A DNA stretch of 64,000 nucleotides. Source: Siphonodentalium dalli (Eukaryota > Mollusca > Scaphopoda > Gadilida > Siphonodentaliidae). The notes beneath the pieces were generated by a model, which had not been told where the DNA came from, did no database searches, and saw only the letters and a program-made list of their open reading frames with translations. The stretch is from contig CP136062.1 in NCBI GenBank assembly GCA_032622095.1, forward strand, positions 161,260,875 through 161,324,874, in the 5' to 3' direction. Both the position numbers and the translations under genes were made by a program. Of this stretch, positions 1 through 15,000 are shown one piece after another. The stretch's first letter is position 1. Each line of letters begins with the position of its first letter.

Positions 1-62
1 ATATAGATGCCATGCAAACGTTTCTGGAGCGTGGGGCTGATGTAAACCAGAAATGCCAGACG
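1..62 (+). CDS. Exon 1 of the window: end of an ankyrin repeat (partial)
   Basis: Read from base 3 it gives IDAMQTFLERGADVNQKCQT, the second helix and the G-A-D-V-N turn of an ankyrin repeat. The donor is ACG|GTATGT at 63. The exon ends in phase 0, as do all later ankyrin exons. Its 5' end is cut by the window, so upstream repeats and the start codon are missing. Confidence 0.8.
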
Positions 63-3000
63 GTATGTTATTGTTACACACAGAACGACACGAGTGTGTT
101 AATGGGTTTACGACACGAGTGTTAGCGCGTAAGGATAAAATGAGAGGAACAGTCTCGTGTTCTATCATTCCGCGATGGCACAAGTGCCGTGTCAACAAAC
201 ACATTAACATAGATGTCGTTCTGTGTTTATTTCACGTCACCCGTACTAGAAGCCGTGCATTATAATATACAGGATTACAATGTGTATTTAGACACACACA
301 GGGCTTGTTTTGTCACGTGTGGTGATGCTTTTATTGTATAGTTTTCATGGTTGAGCCGAAGCTCATTTATATATGCCATTTGACATCAAAAAGAGGTGCG
401 CGGGTCGTATGTTCCATACACATTTGTATATATGAAACAACAACAATAACACTGTACTTCTAGGAACAAGCGTGTTACAAAGAAACAATTCATTAGGCTT
501 CTTGGATTTGTATAAGGAAAGTATACCATGCATTAAAAACATTCTCATGGCTGATTGGTTGATTATCTTTGAGGAAATCCCCTGATCTGGAACAGGAAAT
601 CATAGCCTATATCACAGGCCCCTGGGGGAAATTACCAGCTATACCAATATATACTATATATCATACAGTGTCAAGGTTCACAAGTCAGATTTTGGGAAAA
701 CACAGTGCTCATCTATCACATTTCTCATAGATGCTCAAAAGAGGAAGTAAAGACACCTTTAAGGAAAAATATAGCTCAATTTTAAATGTTGACAAAATTG
801 TTCAACCACCCTTATCATCCATATTGATCTCATAGTCAACACTAAATAACCCAACACAAATTGTATATATATCATAATTATATTATAAATAACAGAACTG
901 AAAAAAGTGCTGGCATTAACATCGATATGATTGCGCTAGCTCTTATGTCACTGCGCGTGCCGATAATACACGTGTGTCTTACTAAACATTTGAGGCGGGG
1001 TTTGGAGCATACTAATGTGATAAATACAATTCGTAGAAACGTCGAAAGTCAGTACATCGGAACTCTATACATTTTTTCCCAATTGATTCATAAATCAACA
1101 AATCTGATCCACATTCGACTTATTATCCGATTCAGGATGGTAACACCCCACTTATGGTAGCCGTCGCCGGGAAGAAACTGGATTTGGTAGAGCTCCTGTT
1201 GAGAAACAAAGCAGACGTCAACACGGTGAACGACGTGAGTATATATAGACGAAGGCGTCAAAGCGTCGTTGTCACATTCCTTCAATTTTTTATCCCAGAC
1301 ATCCGGTTTAATGACACATAACCAGAATCAACGCTCCTAAGTTACTACTTCTTTGGCTTCGGGGGTAAAATTGTTTGATTCGAGTCAAGGAACCCACGTC
1401 AAAGCTCAGAATTATCAGATATCGATTTTTAAAATATGTTATTTTTCACCACTTGGAGTATTTGGGTACAACTGCCACTATTTTCATGTTATACAATGAC
1501 CGTTTTATATCGTTATTATAGAATGGGTTTAATGAATGGAATAATGCACTGATCACGTAATAAATATACGATGATAGTATAGTTCCCGTTACATATAGTC
1601 CAGGAGATATTGGTCGACCTCTGCACCCCCCCCCCACAGGACTTAACTTCACCCCACTAATTTTCTTCCTTAAGGTCTCCTCTAATTTTTTTCACTTGTT
1701 AACAAGAAAAAAAAGTGGCCGCAGAGACTCCAGACAAGATGGCGTCCATCATGGCGGCCATTTTTTTTAATGCACCAGGTCTCTTTGATCGCCATTATAG
1801 TAAAGATGATAGCACATGCGGTCTTGTTTTCCGCTCGATTCGTTATGCTAATATACAACCCTTACAAATTAGCCAAAACTCCGACACCAGAATCCAATAT
1901 GGCGGCCAAGATGGCCGCCGAAATGTGAAAATATGCTATTTTTCTGACAAGTTACCACCTTTCGTTTGTCTCTGTGGGAAAATGTTAGAATTTTTGCATC
2001 ATGTTATACATTTATCATATAGAGGAGTCATTTGCGAACACATGGGGACCATAATATGCATTCACTGCGGGATATTTTTGTCCGATATCACGTTTTCCCA
2101 AATGCCGGTATCATAGGTCAAAGCCTAATCTCCGTTAATAACGCGATGTTATGTTTCGAATCAATGAATGTTATTGCTATTATAACAACACCCATGCATA
2201 TATATTTGCAGGAGATACTCGAGCTAGGATTTCTCTTATACATGAGTTGAGGAATATTTATCCAAATCCAAGATGGCGGCCAAAATGGCCACCAGCAATA
2301 AAAAATCGCCGAAAATCGCTGATTTTAACATCAGTGAGCATTATTGTCATGACAACTCCACACCTACTTACTATTGTAAGTTGGGAACACTTAGGCGAAG
2401 AACTTTCCTTGTACCATATCCAAATAAAAGTCCCCCAAATCCAAAATGGCGCCCACAATGGCTGACAGATTTTGAAAAATCACCGAAATTCCCTCATATT
2501 CACATCATTGGGCATTATTGTCGAGACAACTCCATCCATGCGTACAGTTGAGTTGGACATACTGAGGTGAAGTAATTACCTTACATCTCATGCAAGAAAT
2601 GGTTTTCCAAATCGAAGATGGCGGCCAAAATGGCGACCGAAATTTGAAAACAAGCCTACATTCCTTTACTTTCTTAGGATGGGCGTTATTGTTTCGCGAT
2701 TTCTACCCACCATTACATGTTGATATGTATGAATTATTCATTAGGGTTTGGCAAGTGATACTCACAGTCAATATGGTGGCCAACTGGCGGGCAGAAATTG
2801 AAAAGTAGCCGATATTATCACATACTAATTTCAACTTTTTGTCATAATATTGATTTGTATAAACGAAACGGTACATAATATAAGCCATATATTAGTTCCA
2901 ATGTAAGTCGTAGCCTTTTGGAAGGATGAAAACCCACAATCGCAATGTGGCATTTCAAAATCCATTCTCCACTAAGGGCTCATACTGGCCGTAACCGTAT

Positions 3001-6000
3001 ATAGGTGCGCCGAATAGTCATATTATGACTTCCAAGAATCAAAACAACAGTACCTGAGCTTATTCTGAATTGCCACATTCAGCATTATCTAGACTCGTTT
3101 CCGTCTCTTCGTCAGATTAATCTGTCTCACTCACAACAACAGTTCACTACTCTTCTTTGTAGGAGTGTGCCACTAATCGGAATGTTTCAAACAATACATA
3201 TGCCGGTGTCCAGCTCACGTGTTGGTTTCGAAAGCTTGGAATTCTTAGCGAGCTTCATTCGTGGTATATCTTATGGTATAATTCAGATGCTACATATGGG
3301 GTATATGCGTCATCTTTTGCGATACACTATAAAGGTATTCGGTCGATGCGTATACTAGCTTTCAGAAGGACCTATCTATCTGCGTATTGTCAGCTTTGGT
3401 GACCTAATGGGGATAACAACGTGTACACCTGGTGATCTTCCCAAAGAGCCACTTCTCAATATATGGTTCATCAATTCACATACTCATCTAATGCACTTAC
3501 GTACCCGGACAACTTCTGTATATGGCTTCGAATGTTGAAAGCCCGACATTTGACGGATGCATTTCTGCTAAGGCGTAGAAGACCATAATGCATAATATAC
3601 CCAAACTCCTTGAACATGATCATAAGAACAAGCTTGTTGGCGTCCAGCAATCGTCTCACCGAACTTATTCAAGCAGATGATAACAATACACACGGTGCTA
3701 GTTTGTGGGTATTTGTCATGATAGTGGAAATGAAATTGGACAGGATTCAGACAGGATCTCATGTGTGGCTTTGCTTTCCTTGTATGCTAAGATTGTATGT
3801 TCCCATCCGTTTGGAAGCCGTTCTTAAACAACTGGACCAGGAGTATACCATTGGCTACTGTTGTATAAGCTCCACCAAGACTGTGGTGTAGTCTTAAAGG
3901 CGATACCTTTGATAGTTGGTTGATATGTCATACTCACGCTGGGTGGTATGGTTCAAGAAAGTACAAATGCCATCAACAAAAGGGTGAAATGTTCAACGCG
4001 AAGAACATCCAGAGGAATGTTACGTTGATGAGCTCTTGCATTCAGTTCAACAAACGTTGGTACACCGAGTGATTTCTTGGTAACATCACCAATGCGACCA
4101 TTTTCCTGCATGAGACATTAACTACTATATTCTAAAGTTATATATATATAAAGCTATATGATCATAAAGGTCGCGTTCCCCAACGGCCACAGCCATTGCC
4201 ATCGAGACTGTAAATTGTACTTTAAATACATAGTGAAATAAATGCACCACAGTTCCTGACATTTTTTGAATAATACCGCCCACATACTGACACTAACCCC
4301 GAGAGAGGATAACAAAACACGCATATATTCATGCTATAAAGACATTATCCTTTAGTCCATCCGACTGTTTTGAGGGAGGCTAGCATATTATTATCCAGAC
4401 AAAAGTGTACGTAGTTGAATCAGAAAGGCTTCGAAACGGATGTGGAAATACAATCTTACCACACCAAATAAAACCGACACACATGACATTCGATATCTTA
4501 AACATGCACCAGTTGTAGGGGTGGTGTATACAGTGGCCCATTTCATTCCCACTATCATGGCGCATGTCCACAAACTAGCACCGCGAGCATTGTTCTTATC
4601 TGCTGGGAGATATTCGACGAGACAACTGCGGGGCGTCACACAGTTTGCTTCGGATAATGGTCAAGAAGTGTGGGTGGTCTGTACACTAGGGTCTTCTCCT
4701 TAGCAGACAGACATCTGTCCAAGGGATGAGACAGCTAGCAACATTCGAAACACTGTCGAAGTTGTCCACACATGCCAATGCGTTCGCTGAGATTGTGAGT
4801 TGACGAACCATCTATTGAGAAGTGACTAGCTAACTGGTTCGCCAGGTGTACATGTCGTTATCCCATGGGGTATGAGACACATACATAGAGATGACCTTCT
4901 GTAAGCCAGACACCGGAAAATGAATTGTTTGAAACGTTATGATTAGAGGGACCCTACTCCCAGGAAGTGGTGAATACTTTGTCGGTGTGAGCGACCTAGA
5001 TCTATCAGACAAAGAAATGGAAGCTGGTCCAGATAATTATGGACGTGACGTGGCATATCAGAATCTGTTATCAGGTAATTGTTCTGATATAACTATTCGG
5101 CGTACCTCCGCTTACGGCCATTATCGGCGCTAAGTGGAGACTGGATTTCGAAATGCCACATCGCGATATTAATTGTGGTGTTTCATCTTTCCAGAAGGAT
5201 AGGAGCTATGTTATGCGTTTTGATACCTTTAAGTTGAACTAGTAGATGGTTTATGTACAGTTTCGTCCATACATACCGATATTATGACAAAAAGTTGAAA
5301 TTAATATGTGAAAATATCGATTTCTTTTCAATTTCTAGCCGCCAATTTAGCAGCGATCTTGGCTGTGAGTATCAATTGCCAAACCCTAATGAATACTTCA
5401 TGTCATAATTCCATATCAACATGTAATGGTGGATAGAAATCGCGAAACAATAACGCCCATCGTAAGAAAGTAAAGTAATGTAGACTTGTTTTCAACTTTC
5501 GGTCGCCATTTTGGCCGCCATCTTCGATTTGGAAAACAATTTCTTGCATGAGATGTAAGGTAATTACTTCACCTCAGTATTTCCAACTCAATTGTACGCA
5601 TGGGTGGAGTTGTCTCGACAATAATGCCCAATGATGTGAATATGAGGGAATTTCGGTGATTTGTCAAAATCTGTCCGCCATTGTGGGCGCCATTTTGGAT
5701 TTGGGGGACTTTTATTTGGATATGGTACAAGGAAAGTTCTTCGCCTAAGTGTTCCCAACTTACAATAGCAAGCAGGTGTGGAGTTGTCATGACAATAATG
5801 CTCACTGATGTTAAAATCAGCGATTTTCGGCGATTTTGTATTTCTGGTGGCCATTTTGGCCGCCATCTTGGATTTGGATAAATATTCCTCAACTCAGGTA
5901 TAAGAGGAATCCTAGTTCGAGTATCTCCTGCAAATATATATGCATGGGTGTTGTTATAATAGCAACAACATTCATTGATTCGAAACATAACATCGCGTTA

Positions 6001-9000
6001 TTAACGGAGATTAGGCTTTGACCTATGATACCGGCATTTGGGAAAACGTGATATCGGACAAAAATATCCCACAATGAATGCATATTATGGTCCCCATGTG
6101 TTCGCCAATGACTTTTCTATATGCTAAATGTATAACATGATGCAACAATTCTAACATTTTCCCACAGAGACAAACGAAAGGTGGTAACATGTCAGAAAAA
6201 TAGCATATTTTCACATTTCGGCGGCCATCTTGGCCGCCATATTGGATTCTGGTGTCGGATTTTTGGCTAATTTGTAAGGGTTGTATATTAGCATAACGAA
6301 TCGAGCGAAAAACCAGACCGCATTTGCTATCATCTTTACTATAATGGCGATCAAAGAGACCTGGTGCATTTAAAAAAAATGGCCGCCATGATGGACGCCA
6401 TCTTGTCTGGAGTCTCTGCGGCCACTTTTTTTTCTTGTTAACAAGTGAAAAAAATTAGAGGAGACCTTAAGGAAGAAAATTAGTGGGGTGAAGTCCTGGG
6501 GGGGGGGTGCAGAGGTCGACCAATATCTCCTGGACTTAATATGCATACGCAGTTACAGTACATGTGATGAACAGAAGGTGATTTGTCAGCAATAAACTAT
6601 AAAGATATATAAGTCCTGCTTTAATATTCATCCATGTTCAGAAATCGGAATTGTAAATTCACTTGTTTGAAAATAACCATGCAAACTCTGAGAAAAGTGT
6701 AAATATATAGTTATGATTGTAAATTTAGCAAATTGTGTAGGGTGAAAGCTGTCTAAAATGACATGAACAACAATAGTGAAAGTTTAGCTATATTATAGAC
6801 ATAATAATGTTTCATCGTATATGTAGCTACATTACTATTTACTATTTTATTCCACTTGTATGCATTAATTAAATATTCGTTTAAACCATCCGAAATGCTA
6901 AAGTAGATATGACCCAATTTCGAGGCGCGAGTTTTGGTTGATACGCCGCTAAGACAGTAATGTCGTGCATGGGGCGAAAGGTCACGTTGCGCATAGTCCT
7001 TTCTTGGAGTATAATACATATATGCAAGTTGCAGCTAAAATTTAATACAAAGTATAACATCAAACAGCTATAAGATAAAACTATTTACATTATATACACA
7101 TCAGTGTGAAAAAGAACAGTTCTTCATTGACGGACTGAGATAACGGACGTGAGAACACCGTCTGGTTGAGACGTTGGTATGTTATTGATATTGGGCACAT
7201 TCGTTGATTATATATATATAGCGAATGAAGATTTGTATGCGAATAACCCCTATTCGTATGATATTGGACATCTGTTGATTATAGCGAATGAAGATTTGTA
7301 TGCGGATAACCCTCGTCCATATGATATTGGACACATCCGTTGATTATAGCGAATGAAGATTTTCATGCGGATAACACCCGTTCGTATGGTATTGGGTACA
7401 TCCGTTGATTATAGCGAATGAAGATTTTCATGCGGACAACCCTCGTCCATATGACATTGGACACATCCGTTGATTATAGCGAATGCAGATTTTCATGCGG
7501 ACAACCCTCGTCCATATAAAATTGGACACATCCGTTGATTATAGCGAATGAAGATTTTCATGCGGATAACCCTCGTCCATATGATATTGGACACATCCGT
7601 TGATTATAGCGAATGAAGATTTTCATGCGGATAACCCTCGTCCATATGATATTGGACACATCCGTTGATTATAGCGAATGAAGATTTTTATGCGGACAAC
7701 AACCCAATCATGCATTACATTTTTCAGTGAAACTTAAACAATATAGCATACGCAAAATTTTATATGCCATACCTTCTGTGGCCTATACTATAGAATTACA
7801 ATTGCCGTGTTTCTCCACGTGGACAAACTGTAGAATACTATGGATACGATAATTTACAAGTGTGTGCGACTCCCCGTCATTTACAAGAACAGACAAAATC
7901 CAGTACTATGGATCTTCGTTTTCTACGCGTGGAGGCGAACGCTTGTTAATGGGTAAAGGGAACTTACTCTAATAGTATACATAAATGGATATAGTAATGC
8001 CTATATATATTTGAGTCATTTGGCGAGTGGTTTAGTGGATGTATAAAGTCAATGTTATGATAGGCAATGGGGAACACGAAAACTACTTGCGTGCACCATA
8101 ATCCCAATGGCACAAGCATCGCGAAAATACACAAACGATTACAACATTTTACGCTGAACACGAGTACAAAATATCGTAAGCGAAAACGTTCTTTATAAGA
8201 GATAGATGTTTTATTGACCAACATCATAGAAGACAATATATAGCTTTTCATGACTTTCCTTGTATTTACATGGTTCATGGTCAAATATATTTAACGATGT
8301 ATGTACGAACACAAATGGATAGAGACGGATAGAGTGATCACAAATAAACCCCATCGACAGAAAAACCTACACATGGTGATTATAATGTCAGATTGAGCAG
8401 GGAAATTTTAACTGGTTGTCGTATACGTACGATTTCGATACCTGTACAATGTAATTGAAAACAAACTGAATTGCCGGAGATAATAGACTGATAAAAATAT
8501 TTCCAAGTTAAAAGGGTGAAAATATATATTTCAAGTATATTTTCCAAAGGGTCGGTGTAACTTTTTGTTTAAGTAGAAACTTAGATTTAACAACCAAAAT
8601 TACGCTGAATGTAGGAAAACATCATACTAGTAGTATAAATTATAATTTGCAGTTACATTAGCTGGAAAATTTAGTCATTGTAATGATTATAACCTATTCT
8701 CCAGTCTTAATTTTTAAATTCAGTGCCATTTTCTACCATGGAATCGCGGTAACATTCACGTATAAGGTCTCCGCTGCCCGAGTACACCTCCTCCCTGAAC
8801 CAGAAAACTATATTTGCACCCCATTCGGTTGAAATTCTGCAATGGTTACTCAAGATTTCCAACTGTTAGAAATCCCCAAACCAACAATTCCAACCGATCT
8901 AAACTTCTGAACTAATTGCCATTTACCCCATAAATCAATCATCACTAACTTTGGGACGAAGATTATTGTGATGCGCCAACACCCATTGAACGTCCCTGTG

Positions 9001-12000
9001 TGACATTCCCAATTGTTGAGTATTTTGATGAGAATCGCCCCCGTCACAACATAATTTATGTGCAAACCCTTATTTATCAAAGCCAATTTGTCTATGTTTA
9101 TGAACCCCATCTCAAAATATATCTATCTACGCCCATGCGTAATTTGAACCCATCATCTCAATATGACTACGATTTTATTGACCCGGTGAAACTTCGCACG
9201 TCGAGAAAGGGTTAATGCATGAGTGCGCAATACACAAAGCGATAATCCGACATATCGACATTCGCACGCGTTTCATTTCGGTGACAACCACTAATTCAGC
9301 CTCGTATACTTGTAATGTTAACACCGTGTTCTACCCGATTTGTGTTATGTCTGTACTATGGAACTCCCTCAGTTGGTAATTTATCAGCCCGTCAAGCGAG
9401 TTCTTGTTTTTCCCCCAAGTTAGACAATTCGAGTACTATAGAATAACAAAAAGATGCAGCGGTGGGACACTCCAAACACCACAAAAACCGAGCAGCTTGC
9501 TGCTGAAATGAATCCCAGTTACAGAATGGCTCTCCCAGAACATTATATAAGTCAGTTCACAACGATGTATGGTGTGAAAAAGGGTAATCGCCTATTGTTA
9601 AATTCCAATATCCAATGCAAGGAATTTACAAGAACACAATTGCTCGAGTACTATAGAACACAAGTCTAGCGTCACAAGACTGGGAAATTACCGACTAACG
9701 CTGTCCATGTGGAGAAACACGGCAATTGTAATTCTATAGTATAGGCCCCTGGACGGGAACATCAACTTGTATCATTCCCTTGGTATCATTCTCTTGTATC
9801 ATTCCCTTGTATCATTCCCTGTATCATTCCCTTGTATCATTCCGTTGTATCATTCCCTTATATCATTCCATTGTATCATTCCCGTGTATCATCCCCTTGT
9901 ATCATTCCCTTTTATCATTATCTTATATCATTCCCTTATATATATCATTCCCTTGTATTATTCCATTATATCATTCCCTTATATCATTCTCTTATGTCAT
10001 TCCCTTATATCATTCCCTTGTACCAATCCGTTGTATCATTCCGTTGCAGTTTGGTAACAATTCGCTGATGTTCTATATTATTCTATTGCAGTTTGGTAAG
10101 AATTATCTGATGTTGGCCGTATATTATTCCATTTCAGTTTGGTAACAATTCGCTGATGTTGTATATTATTCTATTGCAGTTTGGTAACAATTCTCTGATG
10201 TTGGCCATCAGGACTGGAGACTCAAAGGTTGTGAACGCCATCTGGAAACAACGCAAAGGGTTCAACATCAACCACAAGAATCTGGTATGTGACAACGGGT
10301 TTGTATTGCTCAACACAACATTTTTATTGAACGTTTTGAAATCTTCTGTATTTTGCTGCATTTCACAAAAATAAACGAATAGGTGTGCAATAAATAGAAG
10401 ATATCTAGTGTTTTAGTGGATACGGAAAATTATCTCACGAGTGACCGAGACAAATGTCTATTTTTTATTTTACATTGTGTTGTGCATTTATACCCATTAA
10501 AACCGGGTCACATTCAATATAATACTTCATAATAGAATTATACTAATGCTACTATATATGGTTAACTGTTACAATTCGATGATATTTATTCAAGAAATTC
10601 AGTTACGTCATAGACGTCCGTGACGTCAAAGCTACAATTAAAATGTGATTTTATATATCTTCACCGCTAGCGGTGGATAACGATTATTATCTGTTAGTGA
10701 TTTCTTCTATAATCTATTGTTGAGCATCTAATAAATCGAGGATATCTACACTTGTTTGTTGGATCTGGGAATTATCTCATGAGTAATGACAAAACAAATG
10801 AATATTTCCATTTTTCAGACAGATTGGTTGAGGCGAAAGGGGCTAACGTCATAGTATGTTTAACACAAATATTTAATTGATCACATATTACAATTTATTC
10901 AACTCTAGTTCAATGTGGCGAAGCGATGTTAACACATCCAGAACCGAATCACTTTTAATTTTAGCGCGGATGGACACGAGTGAGATATCGATTTGTCCCA
11001 CCCCTACACATTTTAGCACAGGAAGCCCGTGTGGGATAGCTGGGTGAGGTTTCTCTGTCTCACCCAACACGTGACCAGCTGTCTCACCATACCCACGTGA
11101 CTGCTTTAGCTATTTAATTAAGAGCCGGAAAAAAATTAACAATCCGTCATCCAAACTCCAGGCAGAGTTATCTTCCATCGCTCCGCTGAGATACCACTGC
11201 CACAAGGACATTTGGTAAGGATTTCTTACGTGTTCTTAGTTCTTATGTTCTAGGATTAAAATTGGCAGTGCTATATCGCAGTGCTAACGTAGAGGGCGCT
11301 GCATGGAGTTTGTCCGTCATCATGTTTTGTGTGAACGAAAACAATGGCGACCAACCAGTTACGCTTCAGGTTTCAAGTAATTAGATAGGGACGAATTCGT
11401 GGACGCTAATACAGATGAAGAGAAGCCTAGGCTCTAACATGTTAATCACGAAGAACATTCAACATAACCTCACTTGCAGACGCAGAGTTGCACAACATGC
11501 AATACAAGAAAACTAAGATGCATGCATCAGGTCGGCCGTGAACTATCTACCATAGAATTGTTGTAGCTATCGATTATACATTTTGGAACACCTGTCTGTA
11601 TGTATGTGTGTATGCATGAATGCATGTGTGTATGTGTTATAGACTCTAACACTGCTCGACTGATCCGACTCGGATTTGGTATTTAACGTGTCAACTTGAC
11701 CTCGCTCATAGGCATGTTTCTGGACCTTGACCGATCCGACTAAAAATTTGTGTGTAGGACTACTTCGATCCCGGGAGCAATATTGACGGGTCCAATTTCA
11801 CGTGGGACCATGTTCTCGAACGTGCTGATGTAGGCATGTTTCTGGACTATTTGGACGGGTCAAATCTTGATCCCGACCTGACTTTGACATTCAAAAAGAT
11901 CAATTCAAGGTCAAATCTGGTAAAACGAAGTATTTCAACGAAATATAATACCTACTGTTACTTTTGTCCCAGGAGTGTTTCGGGTGGGTCAAATTATGAC

Positions 12001-15000
12001 CCTGACCTGATCTTGACATTCAAAATTGTCAATTCAAGGTCAAATCGGGTAAAGCCGGGCGGATTTCGACGGGTACTTTTGTCGTGACTTTTGTCCGGGG
12101 AGTGTTTTGGGCGGGTCAAATCGTGACCCGACATGACGTTCACCTTTAAAATGGTCAATTCAAGGTTAAATCGCGCAATTCTCCGAAAATCAGAGGGGAA
12201 CATCCCGGACGAAGTAGGGTCCACCAGCTACTATTATATATTTCTAGATTTAGTTACAAACTAAATACCTGTATATTGTACAAAGAAATGTTTGACAAAT
12301 ATATCTGTATCAATATTACCATACGGGTCATTAAAATAGATACGACGAAACAAATTTTTAAGGGTGCATGGTATCAGGTAAATTTTTATATTTCAAATGA
12401 TGACAGGAATGCGGAAAGTTGAAGTACCTACGTAATACTGGCTATCCGAATGAAGAGATATACATGTATATAAAAACCAAAATAGAATATGACTGCTGGC
12501 GACAATGTTTTCCAAAAAAATTCAAAGCATTCGATAGCTCCCATCTAGTTGTCAGCCCGAAGATCAATATAAAGTGTGGTGACTATCAGATGAGGGATAT
12601 GACTGTACAGTTGCTAAACAATTCAGTCACGCAAAAGAGGATCAAACAGTAAGATACCAAATTGCTGCCTGTGGTAATGTTTTTTAACGAAATTCGGGAA
12701 AATTAGATTACTCTCCCCCTGGTTATCCAGAAGATCATTGTGGAATCTGGTGACGATCGGACAAGGGGTGTCGTCTGTAGGATCAACCAAATTATTTAGC
12801 CATAAAAATAGTAAAATTCAAGATCACCGCTGGCAGTGATGTCTTCACAAGGACAGCTTGAGAACAAAACATGGCTCACATCTAGCGGTGACCCAAACTA
12901 TCCACATGAGAAAAAGTTCTCCAATAAAAGCTGGCTGCAGGGTGCGCCAATTGATTCAAATTCGAAATTTAACAGGGTGTACTGCTTGTGGCCATGTTTT
13001 CCCCGCAAATTTGATAGACTGATGGACAAAACCACTGAATCCGTTGAATCAATATACATGTATACATGGATTAATGTATATGCATTGTTATACACAGTAC
13101 TGGTATATAAAGGTACTGAAAATAACAATATTACTAGTATACACAAAATAAACCATATATCATGGCTATGGGTTCTAATATCCGAATATGACAGCTGATA
13201 ACTTGGTGTGAATTGAAGAGTGGTGGTGTCTCACGCATATCTAACCCTCCATGTTAGAAACATGCCATTAAATGTCATAAGTATAATCTAGCTTGAGGAC
13301 AGAAGTTATCCATAAAAAAAACCCTTAATTCAACCAGGTCCTCGCGCGATGTATGGTCGATCACATGATGATCTAGGGGGGATTAGAATTGTTGTATAAA
13401 AACAGCACTGCATGTAAATATAAAATAAAATAGTGCTACATCTTATTACAGATTATTGCCATATATAATCAGTGACTATACAGACAGTCTGACAAAATAA
13501 AGTTTCAGTGACACTCTATCCGAAGAGGGGAATAATTCCATCTGTTACAGTCAATGGAGCAATTATGAATCTGGAAAGGTGAAATTTCTAAGTAATACTA
13601 GATATCGACATGACGCGATAACATATAACGTAAATGCAATATGGCCGCTGGCGACCATTTTTTCCAATAAAATTAAAAAAATATTTGATAGCTCTCATCT
13701 GATAGATCAATATCAAGATAAATATTAAGTTTAGTGATGATCGGATGAGTGAAGTGGACTGTGCTAAACGGTTTAGTAATGCTTAAAAAGATTTTTACCT
13801 TAATATTTTTATGTTCACTTTATAAACTTCACTGAGTCATCTTTGTCATGTATTGAGTTTGATATCTGTTGTTAACAGTTTATAAATCATGTATGTCTCA
13901 TGTTTGTTATTTTAATTTATGTGTTTATTATCATTAAATAAAGTTGAATTCCTTAAAAAGATTCTTACCTCAATGTTTTTATGTTCACTTTATAAACTCC
14001 ACTGAGTCATCTTTGTCATGTATTGAATTTGATATCTTTTGTTAACAGTTCATAAATTATGTATGTCTCGTGTTCGTTATTATATTATATACACTTTATA
14101 GTGTGTTTCAGAACGAAAACAAAATGAATAAAATCAACAAATTTGTAAATTTAAAAACAATTCAAACGTTGTTGTATTCCATGTCCCAGCCCGGACATAT
14201 ACACCAAATTTCAATAATATTCATTGAGAAACAACGGACCAAACGCCATATAACACCCCGTATGCATCTTTTATTCCGAGTTGGCCTTTTATTCCGAGTT
14301 GGCACGCGCCGATTGGGCGAGTTAGCCCATGGGGCGAGTACGCCGATTCCGACACCTTTTCTATTTGCAGCAGGTTAAGTTTACGCGTAATTTAATTTAC
14401 AAAGTTCCCCAATTGGTATCGTAAATAGAGCGATCTTATTTGACAGAGAATGCCTCTGTTATTGATTATAAAGTTGCTATACATTAAAAACGACAATTCA
14501 CATGCTCATTCAAGCGCAGTAGTCTATTTTCCCCATGTTAAAGGACATCCACAAATACTAAATAACGCTAACTTACTGCCGAATGTTTTACACGACAACT
14601 GTTAACATATTTGGGCTGAATTCATCTGACGCGGTATTATTCCTCAAAATAAACAACAAAACCATCGTTACTTGGAAATGTAGTTTGGGCTAACATTTAC
14701 ATGAATCCTCCATATCATTATTCCGACACACACGTCAGATGAAAAACTCACATGAAGTAACCGGCCAAATTGGCCGAAATAAACGACTAATTGTGCCAAC
14801 ACATTCCATCAAACAGAAGGCCCCAAAGCGAAACTGGCATTACTTGCACATTTCATAACACGTAAACAATAGCCGATTCACAAATGACGAAAGAAATAGT
14901 TCCACATTCGAACAGTTGTCATCGTTACAACAAAATCGTCGAACGCGTCTAACTAACATATGTCTGTCATTAATACACATGTTTCCTTTTCTAATGGACA

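Noticed and set aside
6881-7063. 60-codon minus-strand open frame with an exon-like look
   Set aside because: No supporting splice sites, no recognised family, and no neighbouring exon in phase.
9767-10145. Overlapping open frames of Tyr-His-Ser-Leu/Ile-Pro repeats
   Set aside because: They are open in all frames only because the 13-bp unit has no stop codon on this strand.
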